Part shown: positions 8,354-19,100 of the stretch, in pieces
How positions within the stretch are numbered: the stretch's first letter is position 1
Layout of the letters: each line of letters starts with the position of its first letter
Origin: JAPLNB01 sp964451955
GTDB taxonomy: Bacteria > Planctomycetota > Phycisphaerae > Tepidisphaerales > Tepidisphaeraceae
NCBI GenBank assembly: GCA_964451955.1
Contig: CAYVKG010000011.1
Location: 6,428 to 70,427 of the forward strand
Direction of reading: 5' to 3'
Length of the DNA: 64,000 nucleotides
Translations under genes and position numbers: made by a program
The notes under the pieces: model-generated
Told to the model about the DNA's origin: nothing
Databases searched by the model: none
The model's input: the letters and a program-made list of their open reading frames with translations, nothing else

Positions 8354-9400
8354 TCACCCCAGCCGCACCTCTCTGCCAGTCTCCCCGCTTTCCAGCACCG
8401 CTTCCATCATTTGCTGAACCTCGTAGCCGTGCCGCAGGGGTGCCTGGCACCGCTCGTTGTCCAGGCAGCAATCTATGAAATGCCCGGCCACGTTGTCCCA
8501 CGCGGAGTCGGGTTTCTGCTGAATCTTCACCAGTGTGTCCGTGGGCTGCCCGTTCTCCGTGCGGTAGATGGTGGGGGGGTACATCCGGGCCCCGCCTTCC
8601 GAGCCAAAGATCTCAATCTGGAACTCCTCCGGCTGGTGGGAGGCCCAGAACGATTCAACCTGAAGGCCAATATTGTCCTCGAACCGGATGAAACCCCCAG
8701 CGTAATCGTCGGCGGCAAACTGCTTCCACGTGGACTTGGGCGGAGCCTTGAATTCCCAGTAGCCTTCGCCGCGAGGACCAAACTGTGCTCCGGCGACCCC
8801 AACGGCGGAAATGGGCTTCGGGAAGCCAAGCAGGGCCCAGGCCGCGTCCAGGCAGTGGACGCCCATGTCGCGAAAAGCGCCCCCACCCTTCTGAATGAAT
8901 CCCAGGTTCCAGGCGGGGATCCCGGAACGGCGAATCGAGCGAGCCTTCGCGTAGTAAATCCGGCCGAAAAAACGCCTCCTGGCTAGATTGGCCAAGTGCA
9001 TGGCTTCGGGGCTGAAACGGCAGGAGAGAGACATCATATTAACCAGCCCGGATGATTCGGCGGCGGCGACGAGCGTCTTGGCTAGCTTAAGGTCGTGGCC
9101 GAGCGGCTTGGTGCACAACACGTGCTTCCCCGCCCGAATCGCGTCCAACGCCATGGAAATATGGAGCTGGTTGGGTGTGCCTACGAAGACCGCGTCTACC
9201 TCCTTGTCTTTCAGCATGTCGCGGTAGTTGGTATACTTGCGGGTGGGTTCGGGCAACTCCTTCTGGAAATCGTCCATCTTCTCCTTCACGATGTCGCAGA
9301 GTGCCACCACCCGCCCTCGGGGGTTGGATGCGATCGCCTTCCCATTCTGACGCCCGATGCCCATCCCGATTATGCCTGCCCGGAGAATCTTGTTTGCCAT
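8354..9400 (-). CDS. Cytoplasmic Gfo/Idh/MocA-family oxidoreductase
   Basis: Second oxidoreductase of this family, 348 residues, with no export signal. The Rossmann start ILRAGIIGMGIGRQNGKA is clean, with VDAVFVGTPNQLHISMALDAI and VLCTKPLGHD, where the usual E of the E-K-P motif is T but the catalytic Lys is kept. The D..H pair lies in RDMGVHCLDAAWALLG, and a conserved sheet domain follows. These enzymes move hydride between NAD(P) and a sugar ring carbon. Co-occurrence with an exported paralogue 3.2 kb away suggests one acts outside and one inside on the same type of oxidised sugar (inference). Only 11 bases separate a weak TAGATT box from the ATG, and no good ribosome-binding site is visible. 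Confidence 0.9.
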   Translation of the reverse strand: MANKILRAGIIGMGIGRQNGKAIASNPRGRVVALCDIVKEKMDDFQKELPEPTRKYTNYRDMLKDKEVDAVFVGTPNQLHISMALDAIRAGKHVLCTKPLGHDLKLAKTLVAAAESSGLVNMMSLSCRFSPEAMHLANLARRRFFGRIYYAKARSIRRSGIPAWNLGFIQKGGGAFRDMGVHCLDAAWALLGFPKPISAVGVAGAQFGPRGEGYWEFKAPPKSTWKQFAADDYAGGFIRFEDNIGLQVESFWASHQPEEFQIEIFGSEGGARMYPPTIYRTENGQPTDTLVKIQQKPDSAWDNVAGHFIDCCLDNERCQAPLRHGYEVQQMMEAVLESGETGREVRLG

Positions 9401-9445
9401 GGTGGCTCATAATCTACCACGAGCGGACCACGAGGTCTTCCAGTC

Positions 9446-9474
9446 TTGTCAACACGCCCTGTTCAGAGGATATT
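9446..9474 (+). promoter_or_regulatory. Candidate sigma-70-type promoter
   Basis: TTGTCA (9446-9451) and GATATT (9469-9474) are separated by exactly 17 bases. They match the consensus hexamers at 5/6 and 4/6. The predicted start near 9481 gives a leader of about 40 bases to the ATG at 9521. Confidence 0.4.
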
Positions 9475-9520
9475 AACGGTATCACAAGATCGGGCTAACG
9501 CGAAAACACGTGGTGCGGGT

Positions 9521-10609
9521 ATGGCGAGCCGGCGACAGAGCATCTGGGTGGTGATGGGCCTGCTTCTGTTGGCGGTGGGGCAGTGGGGCCTGGCCTTGGA
9601 GACCGATCAGTTCACGGTCCCGCCTCAGCCCCTGGTGGATCTGGGGGCCGAGTTCCAGACCGAGGTGGTCAAGGCACTGGAAATGGCCGTGGGACGTGTC
9701 AATGAGCAGTATGATGAGCACATCGCCAAGGCGAGCCGAGCCCCGTTCGATTTCATTCGCAGATCAGAATTGCAGAAGGCAGCGGTGCGGCTCACCGAGA
9801 CGCACATCGCCAGGGCTGTGTATGACGCCACCGTCCGCGGCGGTTCGGCACAGTGCCACCTCGAGGCTTGGGTTCGGTATGGCGAGTTCCAACAGCAACC
9901 GATGAAATTCGACCCCTGGCCGAAAGACTCCGTGTATGACACGCTGACGCGCCCGATTCTGATGGTCATTATTTCGCCAACCGTCAGATTCAACAACGTG
10001 TATCTTGGCAGCGACAAGATCGGGCATATCTTCGAACAGGGATACGAGTATTACGAGGTCTTCGAAAAGGAACGCAAAACAACTGGCGACGAAACGGCGG
10101 CCTATCGGAAGGCCGTTCAACTCGGGATTAATCAGGAAAACGGCTATTTCGGAATGGGGATCGACAACGTCTATTCCAATGCGGACCTCGCGGCCAACTA
10201 CGCGGGCTTGAAGTTCTACCTGAACCTGACCCGGCCAATCGTGATTGATGGCAAGAGACACGACCCCCTTCTGGTTCTCCAAAACAACCGGTGGCGCCTC
10301 ACGGAGGCCACCAAACGCGATTTCATGAGGGTCTACATCACGGAGCATCTCAATGAGGCGATGAATCCGTGCAAATACGGATGGCCTTTACGCGTCGGCG
10401 TGCGCGCGAACGTCAAGAAACTGTCTTCCAAATGGATGGCGTTCTACGCGTCAAACCCCCAGCGCGAGAGCCGGCGCATGGTAGAGTTGACCACCTGGTA
10501 TGGGGAGAATTACGGGCACAGCGGGTTTGACAAGGTCGTCGGGTTCGTCGAGCCCGCAAAAATCGAACCGAGAACCGAACCGCCGCATCGGACCAAGCTG
10601 ACAGGCTGA
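9521..10609 (+). CDS. Secreted protein of unknown function with conserved GSDKIGH motif
   Basis: Exported protein of 362 residues. The leader is SIWVVMGLLLLAVGQWGLALE. The mature part is helical and includes VVKALEMAVGRVNEQYDEH, then YLGSDKIGHIFEQGYEYYEVFE (about residues 165-186), NQENGYFGMGI and VYSNADLAANYAGLKFYLNL. The D-K-I/L-G-H plus later N-A/Y-A-D-L-x-A-N pattern recalls a family of uncharacterised exported proteins, but I cannot name it. The clustered His, Glu, Tyr and Asp could form a metal or catalytic site. The tail after about 350 is Pro/Thr-rich. The start was taken for the leader, since a longer TTG reading adds 25 codons without a signal. It is divergent from the second oxidoreductase. 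Confidence 0.65.
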   Translation: MASRRQSIWVVMGLLLLAVGQWGLALETDQFTVPPQPLVDLGAEFQTEVVKALEMAVGRVNEQYDEHIAKASRAPFDFIRRSELQKAAVRLTETHIARAVYDATVRGGSAQCHLEAWVRYGEFQQQPMKFDPWPKDSVYDTLTRPILMVIISPTVRFNNVYLGSDKIGHIFEQGYEYYEVFEKERKTTGDETAAYRKAVQLGINQENGYFGMGIDNVYSNADLAANYAGLKFYLNLTRPIVIDGKRHDPLLVLQNNRWRLTEATKRDFMRVYITEHLNEAMNPCKYGWPLRVGVRANVKKLSSKWMAFYASNPQRESRRMVELTTWYGENYGHSGFDKVVGFVEPAKIEPRTEPPHRTKLTG

Positions 10610-10963
10610 ATTGCCGCCAGGGGGCAGCTATCTCGCATGCCTCAGTCACGCATCGTCGTTCCCCTCTCGGTGAATATGCCCCACCCAGCCTGATTGAATT
10701 GTACGCCAATCCGGAATGTGGCCTCAGCACGAAACGGTGCCGATCCAATACCCTCAAACAAGATGCCCACACGCGGAGGCACGGCCTGGCAACCACCGGT
10801 CCACCATGCCGCAACTTTGACCGGAGTCATTGCTTCTTCCGGATTGGCAATGTCGGTATGATGAACTCCGGTAACTTCCCAGACAGTACCCGGTCAGGCG
10901 GTCCCTGTTGTGCACACGCCCGCGGCAATTCACGGCTTTCTGGCTTTCAGTTCGAGTCAATCC
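10610..10963. other. 354-bp intergenic region, no convincing gene
   Basis: A 62-codon minus-strand frame (10642-10830) starts MTPVKVAAWWTGG after GGAAGAAG and is the only reading with a ribosome-binding site, but it matches nothing I recognise. The stretch otherwise serves as leader for the secreted protein at 10964. No strong hairpin or promoter was identified. Confidence 0.3.
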
Positions 10964-12742
10964 ATGAAATCACTCACCATCCACTCGGGTCATTCTGTTG
11001 CCGTGTGTTTCGTCCTGGCTCTCTGGCTCCCGAGCGCGCTCCTCGGCGCCCAAAGCCCGGCCACACGTCCCGAAACCTCCAACCAGGTCCACTTTGCCCT
11101 GGTTGCGGCGCCGCCTCCTCCGCCCTCCAATGCCTATCGCCCGTGGCCCAGCCAACCTCCTGAGGGCTGTCCGTTTCAACAGTCAGAGAACCTGCTTGGT
11201 GTGTCCTTCACCGGCCGCCATGCGGAGTACACCGGTGCCGATACCTGGTATCCGTGCTGGGCGGCGGACGGTAACCTCTACTCGCCCTGGACGGATGGCA
11301 GCGTGAATGGTCTGGCGGTCTCATCCGCCGGCGAAGGCGCGGGCACTGGCCATGCCATGATTGTCGGCGACGATCCGTTGAAACTCGCCGTCGTCAATCA
11401 AGGCGTCTTCAAATCCAGTCCACGACCGTACGAGGGACGCTATCCGTGCGGCACCCTCGTCCATAATGGGGTCTGGTACTACGGCACCTACTGCCTCCAC
11501 CCCAGCGGCGGCGTACGCCGCGACGGCGTCGTCTACAACTGGCCCTGGCTCGGACCCTTTGTAGGCTTCCGCTGGTCCACCGATCTGGGCAAGACATGGA
11601 CCCAAACCCCCTGCACTCCCGAAAACCCTCTATTTGGTGAGCATGCCCTCAACGGCGAGCCGGTGAAGATCGGCGCACCGCATTTCGTCGATTTCGGGAA
11701 GGCAATGGAACATTCACCCGATGGCAAGGCCTATCTCGTCTCCCATGGCGCCAGCGACGGGAATAACCGACGTTTCGCCTACAACAGCTGGATCACCGCC
11801 GACCAGGTTTACCTGACTCGAGTCTTGCCCAGCGTCTCAAATATGAACGACGTGACCAAATACGAGTTCTACGCGGGAGACGATGCTCGCGGCCGGCCGC
11901 TCTGGACCACTGACTTCACCAAAATCAAACCGATTGCCGAATGGCGCGACCACGCCGGCTGCGTGACCATGACCTACAACGCCCCCCTCAAAAAGTACCT
12001 CTTGTGCGTCACCGACGGAGGCAACACCGTATCGCGATACCATACCTACATCCTCGAGAGCGACCGGATCACCGGTCCTTGGCGGCTGGTTTCGCACCTG
12101 GCCAACTTCGGCGAGCAAGCCTACTTTGTTAACATCCCGTCCAAGTTCATCAGCGCCGACGGTCGCACGGTCTGGCTCTGCTATTCCGCGAATTTCAGCT
12201 CCGGCTGGGGCGGCATCACGTTCAAGTCTCGCCCTCAGGGAAGCCGCTATGCCATGTGCCTTCAGGAAATGCGATTCTTGGCGCCAACCGATGCCATTGT
12301 GCCGCCCACCGAGCTCGATGCCCCCGAAAACGTCGCGCTCGAGGCCACCGTAACCGCCAGTTCCACCCATCCGGACTACTCGACCGATGGACTCACCGAT
12401 GGCGTCGTTGATGGCTTCCCTCGCGAGGTTCGGCGAGAATGGGCAAGCCGAGGCGAACAGGATACCGCCATGGTTCGACTGTCATGGGGACAGGAGACCG
12501 TCGTGGACCGCGTGTGGCTCTTCGATCGTCCCAATGAACTCGACCAGATTCGCTCTGGCATGCTCATCTTCAGCGATGGCACCACCATCATGACCGGTGA
12601 ATTGCCAGACGACGCGCGCAAAGGCCTGGAAATCAGATTTCCTCCCAAGAAAGTGAAGTGGCTGATTTTCGCGGTGCACCAGGTCAAACCAGGCTCGCCC
12701 AATATTGGCCTTTCCGAGATCGCCGTCTTTCGAAATAGATGA
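10964..12742 (+). CDS. Secreted propeller protein with C-terminal discoidin-like domain
   Basis: Exported protein of 592 residues. The leader is MKSLTIHSGHSVAVCFVLAL to LLGAQ. Residues about 70-450 form a propeller-like domain with GADTWYPCWAADGNLYSPW, VGFRWSTDLGKTWTQTP (Asp-box style), GHAMIVGDDPLKLAVV and GCVTMTYNAPLKKYLLCVTD, resembling DUF4185- and GH43-like carbohydrate proteins. Residues about 460-592 form a beta-sandwich: NVALEATVTASSTHPDYS, LTDGVVDG, REWASRGEQDT, VVDRVWLFDRPN and IGLSEIAVFRNR. This is the F5/8 type C (DUF7402-like) pattern for galactose or glycan binding. The role is probably glycan recognition or cleavage at the cell surface. Active-site residues were not assigned. 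No neighbour shares its strand closely enough to suggest an operon. Confidence 0.75.
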   Translation: MKSLTIHSGHSVAVCFVLALWLPSALLGAQSPATRPETSNQVHFALVAAPPPPPSNAYRPWPSQPPEGCPFQQSENLLGVSFTGRHAEYTGADTWYPCWAADGNLYSPWTDGSVNGLAVSSAGEGAGTGHAMIVGDDPLKLAVVNQGVFKSSPRPYEGRYPCGTLVHNGVWYYGTYCLHPSGGVRRDGVVYNWPWLGPFVGFRWSTDLGKTWTQTPCTPENPLFGEHALNGEPVKIGAPHFVDFGKAMEHSPDGKAYLVSHGASDGNNRRFAYNSWITADQVYLTRVLPSVSNMNDVTKYEFYAGDDARGRPLWTTDFTKIKPIAEWRDHAGCVTMTYNAPLKKYLLCVTDGGNTVSRYHTYILESDRITGPWRLVSHLANFGEQAYFVNIPSKFISADGRTVWLCYSANFSSGWGGITFKSRPQGSRYAMCLQEMRFLAPTDAIVPPTELDAPENVALEATVTASSTHPDYSTDGLTDGVVDGFPREVRREWASRGEQDTAMVRLSWGQETVVDRVWLFDRPNELDQIRSGMLIFSDGTTIMTGELPDDARKGLEIRFPPKKVKWLIFAVHQVKPGSPNIGLSEIAVFRNR

Positions 12743-12901
12743 GCCAGCCTGTTGGGATCCAATCGCCCGAGTGCTCGCTCCACCAACCGCCAATTCACCG
12801 AAAGCAGCCCTGACTCGGCGACACCTTGACGCGGCCGAAACGCGAGATCTCTCCAAGTCGCCTCCGATAAGAGATAGTCAAGAATTTGCGCCGTTTTTCG
12901 T

Positions 12902-12930
12902 TTGAATTCACACCAACCCCGGTTGATAAT
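12902..12930 (+). promoter_or_regulatory. Sigma-70-type promoter for the giant surface protein
   Basis: TTGAAT (12902-12907), a spacer of 17 and GATAAT (12925-12930) make one of the best promoter matches seen in the window. The predicted transcription start is near 12937. The next plus-strand start codon with a ribosome-binding site is at 13149. Confidence 0.5.
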
Positions 12931-13063
12931 ACCTAAAGTGGAAGAGGCTGTTTCTAGCAGCCGGGCCGTGAACGCTTCATAGCCGTTCATAACTCCGTCG
13001 GCTTGGCGGCACGAAACAGCAAGGCAGGTCGGTCTGGGGGATAAGTGCCGGAACACATGCGAG

Positions 13064-13095
13064 TTGCCGAGATCGATGTCGTCGATCCTCGGCAA
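13064..13095 (+). promoter_or_regulatory. Strong hairpin in the 5' leader of the giant gene
   Basis: TTGCCGAG plus ATCGA pairs with TCGAT plus CTCGGCAA, giving 13 base pairs interrupted only by a bulged C at 13087, with a five-base loop. It ends 53 bases before the ATG. There is no T-run after it, so it is more likely an mRNA-stability or processing element or a translational control structure than a terminator. Confidence 0.45.
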
Positions 13096-13148
13096 TCGTG
13101 TCATTTCTGAGTCGGGATGTGGCACGGGATGCCAAGGAGAGTCTCACC

Positions 13149-16100
13149 ATGATCGCTTCGCAATCACTTCGTCTGGGGATCGCAAAAAAACGCACCGGGC
13201 GGCTTGGGGCATGCCTGCACCGATCCAAACCGCATCATGCCAGACGATTCAGAGCACCTGTGGAATCGCTCGAGAAGAGAATGTTGCTGTCGGCGGCCAT
13301 CGCCGAACAGCCCGACCTGCTCCTCGCAGGTACTGATGGCGGACAAACCATCGTGAAGTGGGATCAGCCACCCATGCCCGCCGCAAATCCGGTTCCAAAT
13401 CAGTACTTGGGCTGGGATGAGTTCTCGGTATGGGGAAGTGGGCAGATCGCCGCCGATGATTGGGTCTGCACCACCTTGGACCCGGTGACTTCCATCACCT
13501 GGTGGGGGTCGGCCATCGGCTGGAGCGGCATGGATTTCTCCCCGGTCGCGCCCCCAGCGTTTCAGTTCACTATCTGGACCGATGTCCCCGCGGGCGTGGA
13601 CCGTCCATGGTCTCATCCCGGCTACGTCATTTGGCAGAGCACCTGCCGAGAATATACGACCGTCTTTGAAGGCTGGGAATACGATCCGCGATCCAGCTCC
13701 TATGAGGCAATGTTCCGGTTCGATCAGTCCCTTCCTCAAAGCGACTGGTTCTATCAGCAGGCCGGCCAGGGCATTTACTGGCTCAGCATCGCGGCCGTCT
13801 ATCCGGACGGCGCGATTCCGGTCCACCCGTTCGGTTGGGCGACAAAACCGCGCATGGACTCCTTGGCTCCCGATGACGCGGTGCAGATTCTGCTGCCTAC
13901 GGCACCGCAGATCGGTATGCCCTTTGTGGAAGGCCATCCGCTCGAGTTTCCCCCGGAAGTGTCCTGGGATTTGTGCTTCGAATTGGGGACGAGGAAACCG
14001 TCCGTTGTGAAATGGGAGCAACCGCCAGAACCCAGGCTCCCCGGTCTGCACGCGCACGACTACCAGGATGTGCAGGTTCATTCCATAACTCTTGCCGACG
14101 ACTGGGTCTGCCAGGGCGGAGATGTCACGGATCTTCATTGGTGGGGCAACTACGAGGTGGATGAACACGGCAACGAGATCCGGGGCTCCGGAATTCAGTA
14201 CTTCCACCTGAGTATCCACGCGAACGCAATTAACCAGCCGTGGGGGTTGCCCGGAAAAGAACTCTGGGCCATGGATGTCCCCTTCGCCATGGTTGGCGAG
14301 ACGTTCACCGGAATCCCGAACCCCGAGGGTTCGGGGATTTACTACTACACGTTTGATCTGCCAGTCCCCTTCCCACAGGTGCAGGGACAGACCTACTGGT
14401 TTGACATCTCGGCGCACTCCAACCTGCCATCCAGACCGGCGCAGTGGCGGTGGCAGGAGGCCGGCAGAACCAACCCGCCCACCCTCTCGCCGGCGGCTCA
14501 ACGCCTCGATGCGGGGCCCTGGCAGAGCATCTCTTGGGTCGGTCCGAAATACTCGAAAATGGCGTTCCAGATCACGTCCGGTGGCGGCATTCAGGAGACC
14601 AAGTGGTCGCAGCTTCCGGTGCCCTATTTCTCTCAAGACCTCTTCTTCCACGGTTGGGACGAACCCTCCGTCTACGGTCAGGCCCAGATTGTGGCGGACG
14701 ACTGGGTGTGTGTTACCCGCGATCCCGTGACACGCATCGAGTGGTGGGGCTCGTTCCTCGGCTGGACCCGCTCCGGGCCGCCGGAAATTCTGCCCGTTGG
14801 CTTCCACTTGGGCTTGTGGACCGACGTGCCGGTTGGAGTGTCCAATTTCAGTCATCCGGGCAAACTCCTCCGCGAGTGGAATGTCGAAGGCTACAACTGG
14901 GAATTCGTCGGATGGGAGGTCGATCCCCGGAATCCGACCGCCGCCCCCGAAGCCGTCTACCATTTCTGGGTCGATCTGCCGGAAAGCCAGTGGTTCTGGC
15001 AACCTGGGGATCAGCAGATTTTCTGGCTGAACGTGGCGGCCAAGTATCCCCAAGCCATGGTGCCGCTCAATCCCTTCGGCTGGCTGACCAGACCACGAAG
15101 CGGGCAGTCACCCGCTCCCGACGATGCGGTTCGCATATTCAACCCCACTTCGCCCAGTCTCAGCGGGCCCGTGCAGGGTGACTCAACGCTCTTCCCTCTC
15201 CCCAACGGCCAGTATTCATCCACCGGCGAAGCGCTATTCTTGCAGGGACCCATGGTCATGCTGCGAAACATGCGAATGACACCCTCCCCGGGCGCGCCGA
15301 CCATTGTCTTGCCTCCCGACGGCGACACCCGCCGCGTCGATTCGTTCTTCGATGTGTTCTTCGAAACAAGCACCGACGGAGGAGGCTCTTGGTTCCCCAC
15401 CACTTCTCTCGGCTGCCCGACCAGCCTGTCGATTCGCCGAATTCTCGGTCCGGCGACGGAGGAAGTCTATCAAACGGAGATTCTGGGAATGTCCATCTGG
15501 GGCGGCGCCTTGCCAGGTTTGATGCTGCGAGAGTCGCCGCAACTGCCCTCCACGGGCCAGCATAAACGCCAAGCCGTTGGAGATGGCGGAGGCGGCGGAT
15601 ACCGGGTCGATAGCTTCTTTGATGTCTTCACCGAACTGAGTTCCGATGGCGGGCAAACCTGGGTGCCGTCGGTTACCCCGCCCCTGCATCTGGAGTTGGC
15701 CGGACCGGCCGGCGAATATGTGTTCGGTGAGCCGATCTTCTGGCCCGAACCCACCATGTCGTGGGACACCGCGTTTCGCCTCGTCAGCTCGGCCCGGGAT
15801 ATGGATTGGGGCGATGCACCCGACAAACCCTTCCCGACGCTCGCCTCCAACAACGGCGCACGGCATGTCATTGTCCCCGGATGCCATCTGGGCGCCCTCG
15901 TCGATGCCGAACCCGATGGCCAACCCACCGTCCTCGCCGATGGCGACGACATCAATTCCCCGACCGGCCTCGATGACGAAGATGGCGTCGTGTTCACCTC
16001 GGCAATCGTGCCCGGTCAGGTGACAACGCTTGACGTCACCGCAAGCCTCCCGGGATTCCTCTGGGCGTGGATCGATTTCAACGGCAATGGAAGCTGGGCC

Positions 16101-19100
16101 GAAGCCGATGAACTCGTGTTTGCCGGTCTGCCGCTGGTCCCGGGAGTCAACCACCTGTCCCTTCCCGTCCCCCCAGCCGCGGTCGGCGACACCTACACCT
16201 ATGCGCGATTCCGATTCACCACTTCAACAGCCCCCCTCAGCTACACTGGTTTGGCGCCCGACGGCGAAGTCGAGGACTATCGAGCCTTCGTTCAGCGACC
16301 TATCCCGGGTGATGTGAAGTGGGTCCAGTGGCCCGACCTCACCCCCAACGGCATCGACATCAAGGTCGATCAACTCGTCACCGTGGCCGACGACTGGTTG
16401 TGCACCGACACCAGCCTCCTGACCGACGTCCATCTCTGGGGTTCGTGGCTGGGCGACCGAAAAGGCATCATCGATTCAATCGAACTCACCGTCTACGCGG
16501 ACGACCCGATCGGACCGGGCGGAACAGACCCCAAGAACGAGTTCTCCAAACCCGATGTCCAGGCATTGTGGCGAGCCGTCTTCGCCAAGGGCCGCTTCAG
16601 CGAGTCCCTCTACGCCGAGATCCCCGAGCCCGGCGAGTACTGGTGGGATCCAAGAATCAGGCAGGCGATCCCAGGAGCCGACAGGCAGATCTGGCGCATC
16701 GACATCCCGATCGAACCCGGCGAGGCATTCAAGCAACTCGGCAAACCCGACAGCCCTGTGATCTACTGGCTTCAAGTGCGAGTGAAGACCGCCGAGGGCG
16801 AATTTGGATGGAAAACTCGGCGTTGGCCTGACCACTTCATGGACGATGCCACTTGGGACGCCGGCAGCGAATTGCCCCGAAATTGGAAAGAGTTGCACTA
16901 TCCATTCGGACACCCCTATTACCAATCGCCCCAACCTTCTATCGATATGGCCTTCGCCTTGACGTTCCAAACCGTCCAGGATCTGGACTGGGGCGACGCA
17001 CCCGAAGATCCGGCCGGTGCTTGGGGCTATCCGACCCTGGCAATCCACAACGGCGCCCGACACGCCATTCGATCCGGGTTCTTCCTCGGCCAAACCATTG
17101 ACGCCGAACTCGATGGCCAACCGAGCTTCTCAGCGGTTGATGACGACCTGAACGGCGTGGACGACGAGGATGGTGTGGTATTCCTTGATCCCCTCATTCC
17201 AGGCGAAATCGTCCGAGTCGATGTCACCGCCTCGATGGCGGGGGGGTTCCTCAATGCATGGGTGGACTTCGACGGCAACAGCTCTTGGGCTGACCCCGGC
17301 GAGCAGATCTTCACCGCCATGCCCCTCAATCCCGGCGTCAATCACCTGACCTTCGTGGTCCCGATCTCGGCAGCGCTGCCAAACGAACATAGAGCGCGCG
17401 GTGCCTACAGCAGGTTCCGTTTCAGTTCCTTGGCCCACCTGCCTTATGAAGGTTACGCCCCCGACGGCGAGGTCGAGGATTACATGGATTGGATCCGCGC
17501 CTTGGACTTCGGCGATGCGCCAGATTCGCCGGGCACGCTGGGCTATCGAACACTCAGGGCCAACGACGGAGCCCGCCACTTGTTGAGTACGACCCGCAAC
17601 CCAACCTTCGGTACCCTGCAACCCACCGACGCTGATCCGGATGGCCAACCCCATCCACAGGCCTTGGGCGATGACCTCGAGATGGACGATGAATCCGGCC
17701 TCGTCAACGCCTGGCTGCCAATGCACGGGAACAGCTACATCACCGCGGACGTCCGGAACATCGAAGCCGCCGGCGCAAATGCTTGGGTGCAGATCTGGCT
17801 GGACGTGAACGGCAACGGGAAATGGGACCACCCCGGCGAGATGGTCGTCAACACACTCGTGACAACCGACGGCGAACACCGGTTCAATTTCGTCATGCCC
17901 GCGGGCGCGGCGGCAGGAATGACTTTCCTCAGAATGCGCATCAGCACACTCGGCGGGCTCATGCCCTGGGGCTTTGCCGACGATGGCGAGGTCGAAGATC
18001 ACCAGGTGGTCATCATCGCGATGGATTGGGGCGATGCCCCGGACCCCACCTACCCGACCCTGGCCGCTTCCAACGGCGCCAGCCATTGGGTCCACCACGA
18101 CGACGCCAAACGCCTGCATCTCGGGCAGATCGTTGATACCGAGCCCGATGGTCAGCCATCCCTGCTGGCCGATGGCGATGACCTGAGCATCATCATGATG
18201 GACGACGAAGATGGCGTCATCTTCACGTCCCCCCTCGTCCCCGGAAAAACCGCCACCGTCGATGTCACCGCCACGATCGGTCCGGATTTCGCCGGAATGG
18301 CGGCCTTGTCATCTTGGTTCGATTTCGATCGCAATGGCGTCTGGGATGATACGGACATCGTCCATTCCATGACGCCCATCGTCGCCGGCGTTAACCACCT
18401 GACCATCCCCGTGCCCGATTGGGCACAACCCGGTGCAACCTACGCCAGGTTCCGAATCAAGGTCGCCAATCCGGGCGCTCATCCCAGCCCAGAAGGCTAC
18501 GGCGGCGTCGGCGAAGTCGAGGACTATCGAATCACAATCGAGCCCTACCTGGACTTCGGCGATGCCCCGGATGGCCTGACAATACTCGGTTATCCGACTC
18601 TGGCGATTCACAACGGCGCGCGACACGTCATTCAGCAGGGACTCTACCTGGGCTACTCCGTCGACGCCGAAGTGGACGGGCAACCCTCACCCCTTGCCGA
18701 CGGCGATGACAAAAACCCGCCACTCGGGCCCGACGACGAGGACGGCGTTGTCTTCACAACCCTGCTCGTCCCCGGAAACATCGCCAAAGTCGACGTGATC
18801 GCGTCTGCCAGGGGCAAACTCGATGCGTTCGTCGATTTCAACGCGGACAACGACTGGGCCGACGCCGGCGAGAAGATCTTCAACAGTGTCGATCTCGTGC
18901 CCGGACTCAATCACCTCACCTTCTCCGTGCCCGCGTCCGCAACCATCTCAAAAACCTACGCTCGTTTCCGATTCAGCACCGCGGGAGGATTGAACTATGA
19001 CGGTCTGGCGCGGGACGGCGAGGTCGAAGACTACCTTGTTGCCATTGAACGAGGAGCAACCATTACCGGCGCCAAGTTCGAGGACCGTAACTTCGATCGC

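Larger units (their letters stand above)
12743..13148. other. 406-bp leader and promoter region of the giant surface protein
   Basis: No gene is supported here. It contains the promoter candidate at 12902-12930 and the strong hairpin at 13064-13095, both listed separately, implying a leader of roughly 210 bases for the gene at 13149. Confidence 0.5.

Noticed and set aside
10642..10830. 62-codon minus-strand frame with a moderate ribosome-binding site
   Set aside because: No similarity, and placed in the leader of another gene; kept only as a remark in the intergenic entry.
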